The notes under the pieces: model-generated
What the model saw: only the letters and a program-made list of their open reading frames with translations
What the model was told of the DNA's origin: nothing
Databases searched by the model: none
Made by a program: the position numbers and the translations under genes
In this document: positions 8,425 through 17,262 of the stretch, one piece after another
Numbering within the stretch: position 1 is the first letter of the stretch
Layout: each line of letters opens with the position of its first letter
Assembly (NCBI RefSeq): GCF_003315035.1
Contig: NZ_QNRE01000004.1
Span: forward strand, 248,001 to 312,000
From: Nocardia puris
GTDB lineage: Bacteria; Actinomycetota; Actinomycetes; Mycobacteriales; Mycobacteriaceae
DNA length: 64,000 nt
Direction of reading: 5' to 3'

Positions 8425-9393
8425 TCAGCCGCCGAAGCGGATCTCGGTCTTCTTCAGCACCGGATCGGTGACCCCGCCCGAGCAGGCCAGCTGGTCGGCG
8501 TCCCAACCGGCCAGCTGGGAACCGGCGGCGTAGACCGACTGGAAGAACTCGAGTGCCGCGCCGACCGGGTCGTCGGCGCGGCGCGCCTCGTCGTAGGCGT
8601 AGTACGCGGCGTGCCCGGAACCCGACGTCACCCAGCGCGCGCCGGCCGGGCTCAGGGCGCGCCCGGTGAGCCCTTCGGGTTCGGGCGCGACGTAGGAGTA
8701 GAAGGTGGGTTCGGGCACGTTGTCGTCGCCGAACCAGAAGCCCGCGCTGATCACTTCGCGCGAATACGCCTCGCGGGTCACCGAATCCACCGACGCGGGC
8801 ATCTCGATGTGGCGCGGTGAGAAGCGCTGCACGGCGATGTCGAAGGTGTGCCAGAAGACCTGGACGGGGCTGATCTTGCCGGAGTAGGTGGCGCTGAACT
8901 CCTCGAGGATCCGGCCCACCTGGCTCTGCACGCGGAACGCGGCGAGCGCCTGCTGCGGGTCGTAGCTCGCGTGTTCGGTGTCCTGTTCGAACGGGCGGTC
9001 GGCGTCGGGCAGGTCGAAGGGGTGCGGGTTGGGGATCACCACGTGGATGTCGAGGGCGCTGAGCGCGGCGAGCACGTCCTCGTAGAACTCGGCGACGGAT
9101 TTGCCGGGCAGGTCCACCCGCACCTGCGCGCCGTCGTCGGTGGCGACGATCAGCGCGTGATCGAAGAAATCGAACGCGCAGGTGAACACGGGCCCGCTGC
9201 GGGCGGTGCCGAGCGGGACCGTGGTCCAGCCGCGCGCGGTGAGCCGGAAGGTCATATGCCACCAGTGATTGCGGCGGATGCCCTTGGCGAGGGCGACCTT
9301 GCCGACGACCTGGGCGAAGCGGTGCAGCGTCTCCTTGGTGGAGCGCCACGGCGCGAGGGGGAGGGCGGGCAGCGGTTCGACTGGCGCGGTCAT
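8425..9393 (-). CDS. DUF5996 family protein
   Basis: A 322-aa cytosolic protein matching DUF5996 in layout: a Trp/His-rich start (RNHWWHMTFRLTARG), then FDFFDHALIV, the repeated HASYD and REAYSREVISAGFWFGDDNVPEPTFYSYV segments, and a C-terminal DLQ/AGWD-like region. I know no established function for this family. ATG 9393 was chosen because the family-like part starts just after it; an upstream in-frame start at 9477 adds unrelated residues. The ribosome site is weak. It lies between a convergent nitronate monooxygenase and a co-directional GntR gene. Confidence 0.75.
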   Translation of the reverse strand: MTAPVEPLPALPLAPWRSTKETLHRFAQVVGKVALAKGIRRNHWWHMTFRLTARGWTTVPLGTARSGPVFTCAFDFFDHALIVATDDGAQVRVDLPGKSVAEFYEDVLAALSALDIHVVIPNPHPFDLPDADRPFEQDTEHASYDPQQALAAFRVQSQVGRILEEFSATYSGKISPVQVFWHTFDIAVQRFSPRHIEMPASVDSVTREAYSREVISAGFWFGDDNVPEPTFYSYVAPEPEGLTGRALSPAGARWVTSGSGHAAYYAYDEARRADDPVGAALEFFQSVYAAGSQLAGWDADQLACSGGVTDPVLKKTEIRFGG

Positions 9394-9547
9394 ACCGGCC
9401 ACGGTACGGCCATCGTCGGCGTGGGCGTCGGCGAATCGCGGGCGCGCCCGCACGGCGTCGTGTGCGTCGATGCCCACGATCGACGTGCCCCGAGGGAGCG
9501 AGCCGCGTGCGACTCGCTTCCCTTACCGCAGGTGAGAGCGTCGCAGG

Positions 9548-10318
9548 TCAGGCGGTGGCGGCGTGCGCCTGCGCGGCGGGCAGGCCGCCGAGCAACTCCT
9601 CGAACTTCGCGACGACCTTCGCGTGGTACATGCCGAACAGGTCCTCGAACAGCGCGAGCTGCGCCTCCGACGGACCGGACCCGGATTCCCACACCGCCAC
9701 CAGCGCGCGCCACACCAGCACGTGCAGGTCGGCGGCGCCCGCGAAGTAGGCCTCGATCGCCTCGGGCACCTCGAGCACCATCTCGCCGATGGAGTTGAGG
9801 ATGGCGCGCTGCATGCTCAGCCCGAGCGCGGTGAGCAGCCCGCGCACCAGCGCGACCTCGAGCGCGAGGATCTGGCGGTAATCCGGAACCTCCAGCCGCG
9901 CAAGCCTTTCCAGCTCGTCGATGGCGGCCTTGAGTTCGGCCGGATCGATCGTTTGCTCGCTCGCGGTGTAGGCCAGCAGCGCCTCCATCACGATGCCGCG
10001 CTCCACGTCCACGATGTCGTGGAACATCTCGATCGCCACGTCCGGCATCGGCACCGAGAATCGGAAGAGGTGGCGGTACACGTCGATGCCGCCCGCCTCG
10101 CGCACGTCGCGAATGGTGAAACCTTTACCGCGCCGCGCCTCGACGAATCCGTACGATTCCAGCCGACCCAGGGTCAGCTGTGCCGTCGCGCGATTCATAT
10201 CGAATTCTTCCGCGACCTGACGGACCGACGGCATCAAATCCCCCGGCTGATATTCCCCCGCGGCAACGCGGCGCGCCAGTTCGTCGGCGACGTCGGCGAC
10301 TACCGTTTGGGACCCCAT
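9548..10318 (-). CDS. GntR family transcriptional regulator with FCD-like effector domain
   Basis: A 256-aa regulator. Residues 1-70 form the GntR winged helix (LARRVAAGEYQPGDLMPSVRQVAEEFDMNRATAQLTLGRLESYGFVEARRGKGFTI read in segments). The C-terminal 180 residues are all-helical, as in FCD or FadR-type domains, with a conserved-looking acidic helix (DIVDVERGIVMEALL). ATG 10318 has AAGGTGG six bases upstream. A TGTACA palindrome at about 10339 sits in its own promoter and may be an autoregulatory site. The effector and targets are unknown; the DUF5996 gene lies downstream on the same strand. Confidence 0.8.
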   Translation of the reverse strand: MGSQTVVADVADELARRVAAGEYQPGDLMPSVRQVAEEFDMNRATAQLTLGRLESYGFVEARRGKGFTIRDVREAGGIDVYRHLFRFSVPMPDVAIEMFHDIVDVERGIVMEALLAYTASEQTIDPAELKAAIDELERLARLEVPDYRQILALEVALVRGLLTALGLSMQRAILNSIGEMVLEVPEAIEAYFAGAADLHVLVWRALVAVWESGSGPSEAQLALFEDLFGMYHAKVVAKFEELLGGLPAAQAHAATA

Positions 10319-10928
10319 CGGATGCCACCTTTCGACTCTGTACACAATACGTCCCAGACAGTCTAAGCCCTCACCCGGCGCTCCGCACCCGGGTCGCGGC
10401 GATCCGCCCGCAGTGTGACTTGTCTCATGGGTCGGCGGCGACCGGCGTTGGTACCGATGATAATTCGACGTGGACTTTCGTTATCACGGGTAACACTCGC
10501 GGCGGGGCGGGCGGGTGCGCGCGAACCTCGGGAACCGGGACGGCCGGGGCCCGCCAGGGGGCGCGGGGCCGTCACCCGCGCGGACCGGGGCTCAGTCGGG
10601 GCTCGAGTCGGGGTGGGGTGTCGCGTCGCGAGTGGGGGAATGGTGATGCCACTACCGGCAATTTGCTGGCAACACGTGTGCAGTCGGTGCGGCGGCGTCA
10701 ATTCGAGGCGCGCGGAGCAGCCCGCTGAATTTCGGTTCGCGGTATTTTTCGCTGCCGCGACGGCAACCCGTCCGGATGGAAAGAATGGGCCACGGAATGC
10801 TCGAGTGGCCGCATTTCCTCGGCGCTCCGGTATCGCACCGCCGATGGCGTTCGCGCACAAGAACATTCGCTCGCGACCGCGCCGGGCCCGCCGGAACCGC
10901 CGCGAACCCCGTCTGAGACGGAGTTTGT
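10319..10928. other. Long intergenic region
   Basis: About 610 bp between the GntR gene and the SGNH hydrolase gene. Open frames here are GC-driven and lack ribosome sites or family sequence. The part near 10318 is the GntR promoter, and 10370-10500 is G/C-rich without clear motifs. I see no gene, repeat or RNA that I can support. Confidence 0.6.
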
Positions 10929-11516
10929 TCAGTCGGCCAGCCAGTCCAGCCACGCCGGGGTGACCAGGGCGGCGAACGCCTCGTAGCCACCCGCCGACGG
11001 ATGGGCGCCGTCGCCCGCCCGCACCTCGCGCAGCCACACCTCGTCGGCGCGCAACTGCTCGTGGACGCGCACGAACGGCACGTGTTCCTCGGCGCATACG
11101 GACGCGAACCGGTCGCCCAACCGTGCGATACGGGTGTTGTGGGCGTCGTCATCGACCGGCGGCGGTTCGACCACCAGCGCCGACCAGCCGCGGTCGGCCG
11201 CCTGGCCCAGCATCTTGACCAGATTCGCGGCGGACGCGTCGGCGGGCACCCGCCGCACCCCGTCCTCTTCCATCGTGTCGTTCACGCCGAACGAGAACAC
11301 GACCCGCCCGTCCACCCCGGACGGCAGCCGCTGCGCGCACTCCGCGAACCACCGCTTGGCGATATCCGTGGACGTCTGCCTGCGCACCCCGAGGTTGTAC
11401 GCGGTCAGCGCGACCCCCGCACCGTGCGCGACCGCCGCCACCCGCCCGGCCCACCCCGCGCACACCGGATCCCCCACACCGGCGACGAAGGAGTCACCCA
11501 CGAAACACACCCGCAC
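10929..11516 (-). CDS. SGNH/GDSL-type hydrolase
   Basis: A 195-aa hydrolase with the SGNH blocks in order: block I VCFVGDSFVAGVGDP near the N-terminus (catalytic Ser in GDS), block III FGVNDTM (Asn), and block V DGAHPSAGGYEAF near the C-terminus (Asp and His). These enzymes hydrolyse esters, often on lipids, carbohydrates or acetylated polymers. No signal peptide is seen with the chosen start GTG 11516; the frame is open further upstream but without family sequence. The gene is divergent from the 2OG-oxygenase/SDR pair and shares a roughly 90-bp promoter region with it, which hints at a common process. Confidence 0.85.
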   Translation of the reverse strand: MRVCFVGDSFVAGVGDPVCAGWAGRVAAVAHGAGVALTAYNLGVRRQTSTDIAKRWFAECAQRLPSGVDGRVVFSFGVNDTMEEDGVRRVPADASAANLVKMLGQAADRGWSALVVEPPPVDDDAHNTRIARLGDRFASVCAEEHVPFVRVHEQLRADEVWLREVRAGDGAHPSAGGYEAFAALVTPAWLDWLAD

Positions 11517-11607
11517 ATCGGATCCACCCACCCCACCATGCTCCCACGCGGAAGAAGCCGCGAGAACACAGCTATCATCGGCCGGGTTGGTCCGGGAGGG
11601 AGTGACT

Positions 11608-12384
11608 GTGGCAGGGGAATCGGTGGGCCGGGCGCCGGCTTGGTTCACGGACTTGTTCGCACACCGGCGGTGGGTGCGCAGGACGGAACCGTTTCCGCAC
11701 GTGTACGCGCGGGACGTGTTCGTGGACGACTTCTACAAGCGGCTGGCCGAGCACTACGAGCGGGTGCGGGCCGAGCAGGCGGGCAAGTTCAACAAGGTGG
11801 CGGCCAATTACGGGGCGAGCGGTGTGCCGCTCACGCAGTTGCGCGACGGCCCGCTCGCGCTGTTCACCTCGCGGGAGTGGCACGACCTGATCGCGGGTAT
11901 CGCGGGGGTGCGCACCACGGGCGACGTGGAGGGCTCGGTGCACCATCATCCGCCCAAGAGCAAACCGGGTTGGGCCCACAACGATTTGAATCCGGCGTGG
12001 TTTCCCGGCGACGCCCCGCCCGCGCGTGGCGAAGTGCGCTTGCCGCATCCCACGGTCGACATCAAGACCGGCGCGCGCGGCACGGGTGTGGCGGCGCGCG
12101 AGACGATCCGCGCGGTCGCGGTGCTGTTCTATCTGAACAATCCCGGGTGGCAGGCCGGCGACGGCGGCGAGACCTGTTTCTACGCGAACGTGTCCGACCC
12201 GGCGCCCACCTTGGCGGTGCCGCCGTTGGACAACTCGATGGTGATCTTCGAGTGCACGCCGCGCACGTGGCACGCCTACGCGGGCCGCAACCGGCGCGAC
12301 CGCAACAGCATCGTGATGTGGTTGCACCGTCCGAAGGACGAAGCCGTGCAGCGTTGGGGAGGAGACCGCATTGTCTACTGGTGA
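11608..12384 (+). CDS. 2-oxoglutarate/Fe(II)-dependent oxygenase
   Basis: A 258-aa protein of the 2OG-Fe(II) oxygenase superfamily (prolyl-4-hydroxylase-like group). The iron ligands are visible as HxD (His124 and Asp126 in WAHNDLN) and a distal His222 in TWHAYAGR, where Arg227 would bind 2-oxoglutarate. The segment LFYLNNPGWQAGDGGETCFY is typical of the fold. GTG 11608 has GGGAGGG seven bases upstream; a GTG at 11602 is also in frame. Its last 14 bases overlap the SDR gene, which implies translational coupling and sequential chemistry: hydroxylation followed by alcohol oxidation or ketone reduction (inference). The substrate is unknown. Confidence 0.82.
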   Translation: MAGESVGRAPAWFTDLFAHRRWVRRTEPFPHVYARDVFVDDFYKRLAEHYERVRAEQAGKFNKVAANYGASGVPLTQLRDGPLALFTSREWHDLIAGIAGVRTTGDVEGSVHHHPPKSKPGWAHNDLNPAWFPGDAPPARGEVRLPHPTVDIKTGARGTGVAARETIRAVAVLFYLNNPGWQAGDGGETCFYANVSDPAPTLAVPPLDNSMVIFECTPRTWHAYAGRNRRDRNSIVMWLHRPKDEAVQRWGGDRIVYW

Positions 12385-13138
12385 ACGCCGGGTGTGCCTG
12401 CTGACCGGAGCGGGCGGCACGCTGGGTGACGCGTTCTGCCGCGAGTTGTACGGCGCGTACGACATCGTGGCGGTGTGCCGCACCCGCACACCGGCCGCGC
12501 CCTCGCAGCACGAGTGGTTCGTGGACCCGTTCGACCCGGACGGCGACGTGCCGGAGAACGCCTCGCGGGTGTTCCTGATCCGCGCCGACCTGACCCAGCC
12601 GGGCGAGGTGGAGCGGGTGGTGGATCTGGCGCTGGCCAAGTTCGGCGGCGTGGACCTGCTGGTCAACAATGCCGCGAGCCTGCAACTGCATCCGAACGGC
12701 CTCATCGACGGCGACAGCGCGCTGGACGATTTCGATCCGATGTTCGCGATCAACGTCGGGGTGCCGCTGCGCCTGGCGGCGCGGCTGGCGCAACGCAGCT
12801 GGCTGCACACCGACGCGAAGAACCGGGAGCGCAAGCGCAATATCGTCAACGTGTCGAGCCTGTCGGGGTCGAACGTCTACCCCGGTGGGCAGGCGCTGTA
12901 TTCGGCGTCGAAGGCGGCGCTCAACCACCTGACCCGGCATATGGCGCGCGAATTCGGCGAGTTCGGCGTGCGCGTGAACGCGGTGTCGCCCAATAGTTTT
13001 CCCGCGCTGGTCCCCACCGAGCAGGTCCTGCGCGCCATCGTGGAGCTGGATGTGGGCACCAAAACCGGGGGCGTGTTCAGCATCGGCGCCGAGCCCGTCG
13101 CGACCGAGGCGGTCGCGGGCAAGCACACCCGCGGCTGA
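12371..13138 (+). CDS. Short-chain dehydrogenase/reductase
   Basis: A 255-aa classical SDR. The NAD(P) motif TGAGGTLG is at about residues 12-19, NNAAS follows near residue 97, the catalytic Ser lies in NVSSLSG, and the active-site pair is Tyr177/Lys181 in LYSASK. The start is TTG 12371, preceded by GGGGAGGAG and lying inside the end of the oxygenase gene, so the two are read as one coupled unit. The region after residue 60 contains an unusual insertion (HEWFVDPFDPDGDVPENASR) compared with short SDRs. It probably acts on the oxygenase product. Confidence 0.85.
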   Translation: MSTGERRVCLLTGAGGTLGDAFCRELYGAYDIVAVCRTRTPAAPSQHEWFVDPFDPDGDVPENASRVFLIRADLTQPGEVERVVDLALAKFGGVDLLVNNAASLQLHPNGLIDGDSALDDFDPMFAINVGVPLRLAARLAQRSWLHTDAKNRERKRNIVNVSSLSGSNVYPGGQALYSASKAALNHLTRHMAREFGEFGVRVNAVSPNSFPALVPTEQVLRAIVELDVGTKTGGVFSIGAEPVATEAVAGKHTRG

Positions 13139-13326
13139 CGGGTCGCCCCGCCATCGCGGCGCCGTCTCTGGCAAGGTGAACTGCGGCCGAGGCGGCACCG
13201 CGCGAGGTCGGTCCGCCGCGGCGTGTTGGTGCCGATCGACCGCGGCGACCTGCTGCATACTCACGACACGGGTGAGACAGGGGGTGGCCGAGCCAGCGCC
13301 AACCGATCCGAAAGTGCCGATACGAC

Positions 13327-15699
13327 ATGCGAGTCGACGGGCGGGAGATCCCGGTCACGGGGAGTCTCCTGCAGCCGCTGATCCGGCGGACCACGGACAT
13401 CGTCCGCGTCATGCTCGCGGCGCTGTGGCTCGGCGTGGTGATCGCGGCGTCGGTGATCACGCGGCCGGAGTGGCTGGCACTGGAACAGTCGGTGTCCGAT
13501 ATCGTCGGCTTCCTCACGCCGGACCAGTCCAATCTGGTGTATCTGCTGTACGGCATCGCGATCCTGATCCTGCCGTTCGCGATTCTCATCGAGTTGGTCA
13601 TCGGCAGGCAGTGGAAGCTGCTCGCGGGCTACGCGGCGGCGGGGATCATCGCAGGTCTGCTGCTGTCCATCACGGGAACGGGATTGTCGGCTCCGCAATG
13701 GCATCTGCAGGTGCCCGAGCGTCTTGACACGTTCCTGTCCCAGTTCCTCGACGATCCGCGCTGGATCGCCATGCTGGCCGCGGTGCTCACGGTGTCGAGT
13801 CCGTGGCTGCCGACCAAGCCGCGGCGCTGGTGGTGGTTCCTGCTGCTGGCGTTCGCGCCGATCCACCTCGTGGTCAGCACCGTGGTGCCCGCGCGGGCGA
13901 TGTTCGGCTTGGCGGTGGGCTGGCTGGTCGGCGCGCTGATCGTGTGGGTTGTCGGCACGCCCGCGCTGGAGGTGCCGCTGGAGGCGGCCGTGCGGGTGCT
14001 GGCCCGGCGCGGGCACACGGTCACCGCGTTCACGGTGGTGCGGCCGGCCGGGTCGGGACCGCTGGTGCTCGCCGCCGAGATCGACGGGCCCGAGCGGGAA
14101 CTCACCGTCGAGATGTACGGCAAGAACCAGCGCAGTCACGGCGCGCTGCGCATGGTGTGGCGCTGGCTGACGTTCCGCAGCAGTGAGACGGCGGCGCTGC
14201 ACGGTTCGATGCATCGCGCCGTGGAGCACCGGGCGCTGATGACGATCGCCGTGGGTGAGACGGGGTTGTCGGGGCAGCAGGTGGTCGCGGTGGCCTCGCT
14301 GGATCGCGGCTGGATGCTGTACGCGCACACCGACGCCGACCTCACCCCCCTGAACGAAACCCCGGTCGAGCACCTGCCGCGGGTGTGGAAAGCGCTCGAC
14401 GCGCTGCACAGCAACACGGTCGCGCACGGGGATCTGCGCCCCGACGACGTCGGCATCGCCGGGGACAAAGTGCTGTTCAGCGGGTTCGGCAGCGCGGAGT
14501 TCGGCGCCTCGGACACCCAGCTGCACACCGATATCGCGCAGTTGCTGGTCACCACCACCGCGATCTACGGCAAGGAACCCGCGGTCGGCGCGGCGATCGA
14601 TGCGCTCGGCGAGCAGACGGTGTTGATCGCGACGCGCAGGCTCATCAAATCGGCCATGCCGTCGGGCATCCGGATGGCGATCCCGGAGTGGGGCTCGATC
14701 GTCGGCGAGGCGCGCGACGAGGTGCGCAGGCAGACCGGACAGGACAAGATCGAGGCCGATCAGATCACCCGGTTCTCCCGCAACCAGATCATCCAGCTGG
14801 TGCTGTTGATCGGCCTGGTGTACGTGGCCTACCCGTTCATCAGCGCGGTCCCGACCTTCTTCTCCCAGCTGCGCACCGCCAACTGGTGGTGGGCGCTGCT
14901 GGGGCTCGGCGTCTCCAGCCTCACCTATTTCGGTGCGGCGGCGGCGCTGTGGGCGTGCGCGTCGGGGTTGGTGAGCTACCGCAACCTGGTGATCATGCAG
15001 ATCGCCAACACCTTCGCCGCCACCACCACGCCGGCGCGCGTGGGCGGTTTGGCGTTGAGCGTGCGGTTCTTGCAGAAGGGCGGGCTGGGCACGGTGCGCG
15101 CCACCGCCGCCGTCGCGCTGCAGCAGGCGGTGCAGGTGATCACGCACCTGAGCCTGCTGGTGCTGTTCTCCATCGTGGCCGGGACCTCGGCGGACCTGTC
15201 GCACTTCGTGCCCGACCCCACCATCATCTACCTGGCCGCGGGCGTGGGCGTGGGCATCATCGGCACGTTCATGTTCGTGCCGAAACTGCGCCGCTGGCTG
15301 AACAATTCGGTGCGCCCGCAGTTGCAGGAGGTGCTGGGCGAGCTGGGGCAGCTGGCCAAGGACCCGAAGCGGTTCTCGATCATCATCGCCGGCTGCGCCG
15401 CCATCACGCTCGGCTTGGCCGGGGCGCTGTGGTGCAGCGTGCAGGCGTTCGGCGGCGGCACCACGTTCGTCACCGTCACCATCGTCACGATGATCGGCGG
15501 CACGCTGGCCTCGGCCGCGCCGACGCCCGGTGGTGTCGGCGCCGTCGAGGCCGCCCTGATCGGCGGCCTCGCGGCGTTCGGCCTGCCCGCCAGCGTCGCC
15601 GTCCCGTCCGTGTTGCTCTACCGCGTGCTCACCTGCTGGCTGCCGGTGTTCTGCGGCTGGTTCACCATGCGCTGGATGACGTCGAAGGAGATGATCTAG
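13327..15699 (+). CDS. Membrane fusion: kinase-like domain plus LPG-synthase-type transmembrane domain
   Basis: A 790-aa integral membrane protein. Residues 20-220 contain several hydrophobic segments, including LVYLLYGIAILILPFAILIELV and a WWWFLLLAFAPIHLVV stretch. Residues 230-450 resemble a protein-kinase/APH fold: HGDLRPDD at 367-374 matches the catalytic loop, but the DFG position reads GFG (in LFSGFGSA), so the metal-binding Asp appears lost. Residues 490-790 hold another set of transmembrane helices with the late motif ASAAPTPGGVGAVEAALIGGL, as in the UPF0104/lysylphosphatidylglycerol-synthase TM family. Such proteins are thought to move or modify lipids; here the kinase-like part may sense a ligand. 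The stop overlaps the convergent GNAT gene by four bases. Confidence 0.75.
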   Translation: MRVDGREIPVTGSLLQPLIRRTTDIVRVMLAALWLGVVIAASVITRPEWLALEQSVSDIVGFLTPDQSNLVYLLYGIAILILPFAILIELVIGRQWKLLAGYAAAGIIAGLLLSITGTGLSAPQWHLQVPERLDTFLSQFLDDPRWIAMLAAVLTVSSPWLPTKPRRWWWFLLLAFAPIHLVVSTVVPARAMFGLAVGWLVGALIVWVVGTPALEVPLEAAVRVLARRGHTVTAFTVVRPAGSGPLVLAAEIDGPERELTVEMYGKNQRSHGALRMVWRWLTFRSSETAALHGSMHRAVEHRALMTIAVGETGLSGQQVVAVASLDRGWMLYAHTDADLTPLNETPVEHLPRVWKALDALHSNTVAHGDLRPDDVGIAGDKVLFSGFGSAEFGASDTQLHTDIAQLLVTTTAIYGKEPAVGAAIDALGEQTVLIATRRLIKSAMPSGIRMAIPEWGSIVGEARDEVRRQTGQDKIEADQITRFSRNQIIQLVLLIGLVYVAYPFISAVPTFFSQLRTANWWWALLGLGVSSLTYFGAAAALWACASGLVSYRNLVIMQIANTFAATTTPARVGGLALSVRFLQKGGLGTVRATAAVALQQAVQVITHLSLLVLFSIVAGTSADLSHFVPDPTIIYLAAGVGVGIIGTFMFVPKLRRWLNNSVRPQLQEVLGELGQLAKDPKRFSIIIAGCAAITLGLAGALWCSVQAFGGGTTFVTVTIVTMIGGTLASAAPTPGGVGAVEAALIGGLAAFGLPASVAVPSVLLYRVLTCWLPVFCGWFTMRWMTSKEMI

Positions 15700-16250
15700 G
15701 CGCGCGCGCCGGGATCGTCGGCGAGCATCCCGTAGATCACGGTGTCGGTCCACTCGCCCTTGCTCCACCAGTCCTGGCGGAGGTGGGCTTCGCGGCGCAT
15801 GCCGAGACGTTCGGCCAGGCGGGCCGACGCGGTGTTGCGCGCGTCCATCTGGGCGGTCACGCGGTGCAGGCCATAGGTGCGAAAGCCCAGGCGCAGCACC
15901 GCGCCCGCCGCCTCGGCGGCGTAGCCGCGGCCACCGGCGGCGGGGTCGAGCACCCACCCGATCTCGGCGACGCCGCGCTCGGCGTCGGTGGCCCACAGCG
16001 CGACGTCCCCGAGCACCACCGAGTCGGCCTCGATGACGAGCGCGAGGGCGTGCTCCTCGGTATCGAGGCCGGTCCTGGCCAGCCGCGCGGCGACCTTCTC
16101 CTCGGCGTCGCTCGGGGTCCACGGCTCGTCCAGCAGGAGGCGCGCGACCTCGGGCTGGCCGTAGATCCGTTGCAGCGCAACGGCATCGGCGGGCTCGTGC
16201 GTACGCAGGACGAGGCGTTCGGTTTTGATGGGGAGTTCTAGCGAGGACAC
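15696..16250 (-). CDS. GNAT family N-acetyltransferase (RimJ/RimL type)
   Basis: A 184-aa acetyltransferase. It begins LPIKTERLVLRTHEPADA, typical of Acetyltransf_3, and has the acetyl-CoA loop region GGRGYAAEAAGAVLRLGF and the C-terminal ASARLAERLGMRREAHLRQD. The family acetylates amino groups of proteins or small molecules; the acceptor is unknown. The GTG start at 16250 has only a weak ribosome site (CGAGGC). It is convergent with the membrane fusion gene, overlapping four bases. Confidence 0.88.
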   Translation of the reverse strand: MSSLELPIKTERLVLRTHEPADAVALQRIYGQPEVARLLLDEPWTPSDAEEKVAARLARTGLDTEEHALALVIEADSVVLGDVALWATDAERGVAEIGWVLDPAAGGRGYAAEAAGAVLRLGFRTYGLHRVTAQMDARNTASARLAERLGMRREAHLRQDWWSKGEWTDTVIYGMLADDPGARA

Positions 16251-16304
16251 GCCTCGATAGTACCGATCGGAACCACTCGCCCCGACCGGGGCGAGGCGCG
16301 TCGC

Positions 16305-17099
16305 TCAGTTCAGCGCGATGGTCAGGCCGTCCTTGGTGCAGCCCGCGGCGGCGCACTGCCAGCCCCGCACCGTCCTCGTGTCGGAATCGCTGATGGTGCT
16401 GACGAATTCCGTCGCGACGTCGATGGCCTCGGTGCAGCCCACTCGACCGGCGGCGGTGCCGACCGCGATGACGGTGCGGGTGCCGCCACCCGCGTCGGTG
16501 ACCGGGCCGCAGTTCACGTCCTCGACGCTGTGCCCGGGGTCGGGTGCGGGCGGCTGGTCGGGGTCGACGGTGCGGATCGGCGTCGGCGCGGGCGGCGGCG
16601 GAGTCGCCGGACCGGCCTGGCCGCGCAGGCCGATGGTGAGGCCCTGGTTGACGCAGATGTGCGGAATCGTGGTGTCGGGCTGCGGTTCACACGTCCAGCC
16701 GTCGACGGTCTGGGCGTCGCCCGTGCGCGGCACGCCCACGTAGTCGGAGGCGACGGTGATCGCCTCGGTACAGCCCGCGCGACCCGCCGCGGAGGCGAAC
16801 GCGATCACGTCGGCGGTGGCGCCGTTGGACCCGGTCACCGGGCCGCAGTTCACGTCGGCCAGCGGTTCGGGGGTCGGGGTCGGCGCCGGGGCGGGCGGAT
16901 GCGTCGGACTCGGCGGTGGGAGCGGGGCGGCGCTCGGGCCCACGAGTTTGCGCGCGCTGGTGGGGGTCGCGGTGGCCGACGTGGTGGTCGACGTGGCGTG
17001 CGCCGCGTTCTCGGAATCGTCGTCGCTACCGCAGGCGGCGCCACCGGCAACCACCACCGCGGCCAGCCCGACCAGGACAGCACACCGCTTGGAATTCAC
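16305..17099 (-). CDS. Lipoprotein with two copies of a Cys-containing domain
   Basis: A 264-aa lipoprotein. Start GTG 17099 follows AGGAG by six bases; an upstream TTG at 17126 would add nine residues. A hydrophobic signal ends in GGAAC, a loose lipobox with Cys near residue 23. After a Pro/Thr linker come two related domains of about 75-80 residues: both start DVNCGPVT, contain AAGR(A/V)GCTEAI, end with a (V/R)GW-C segment and finish GLTI(G/A)L. They are joined by a second Pro-rich linker. Each copy has four cysteines, which fits two disulfides outside the cell. I do not recognise a named function. The gene is monocistronic. Confidence 0.75.
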   Translation of the reverse strand: MNSKRCAVLVGLAAVVVAGGAACGSDDDSENAAHATSTTTSATATPTSARKLVGPSAAPLPPPSPTHPPAPAPTPTPEPLADVNCGPVTGSNGATADVIAFASAAGRAGCTEAITVASDYVGVPRTGDAQTVDGWTCEPQPDTTIPHICVNQGLTIGLRGQAGPATPPPPAPTPIRTVDPDQPPAPDPGHSVEDVNCGPVTDAGGGTRTVIAVGTAAGRVGCTEAIDVATEFVSTISDSDTRTVRGWQCAAAGCTKDGLTIALN

Positions 17100-17225
17100 G
17101 AATTCGCTCCTGACCTCGTTCGACAATGCCGAAGCCGAACAGCTTCAGCACGATTCACACGTAGCCGAGAAGTAGCCAGGGGAATTCAATCACAGCGGGA
17201 GCGGCCGGGGGACGCTTTCCGGCAC

Positions 17226-17256
17226 AGCGCCGCCCGGCACGCGGCCGGGCGGCGCT
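17226..17256 (-). terminator. Strong hairpin after the acyl-CoA synthetase gene
   Basis: A perfect 12-bp stem: AGCGCCGCCCGG (17226-17237) pairs with CCGGGCGGCGCT (17245-17256) across a seven-base loop. It lies seven bases beyond the stop of the minus-strand synthetase gene. Confidence 0.8.
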
Positions 17257-17262
17257 GGAGAC

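Noticed and set aside
13261..16356. A 1031-codon open frame on the minus strand
   Set aside because: It is antisense to the membrane fusion gene, is Arg/His/Gly-rich as expected from the opposite strand of G/C-ended codons, and has no recognisable domain.
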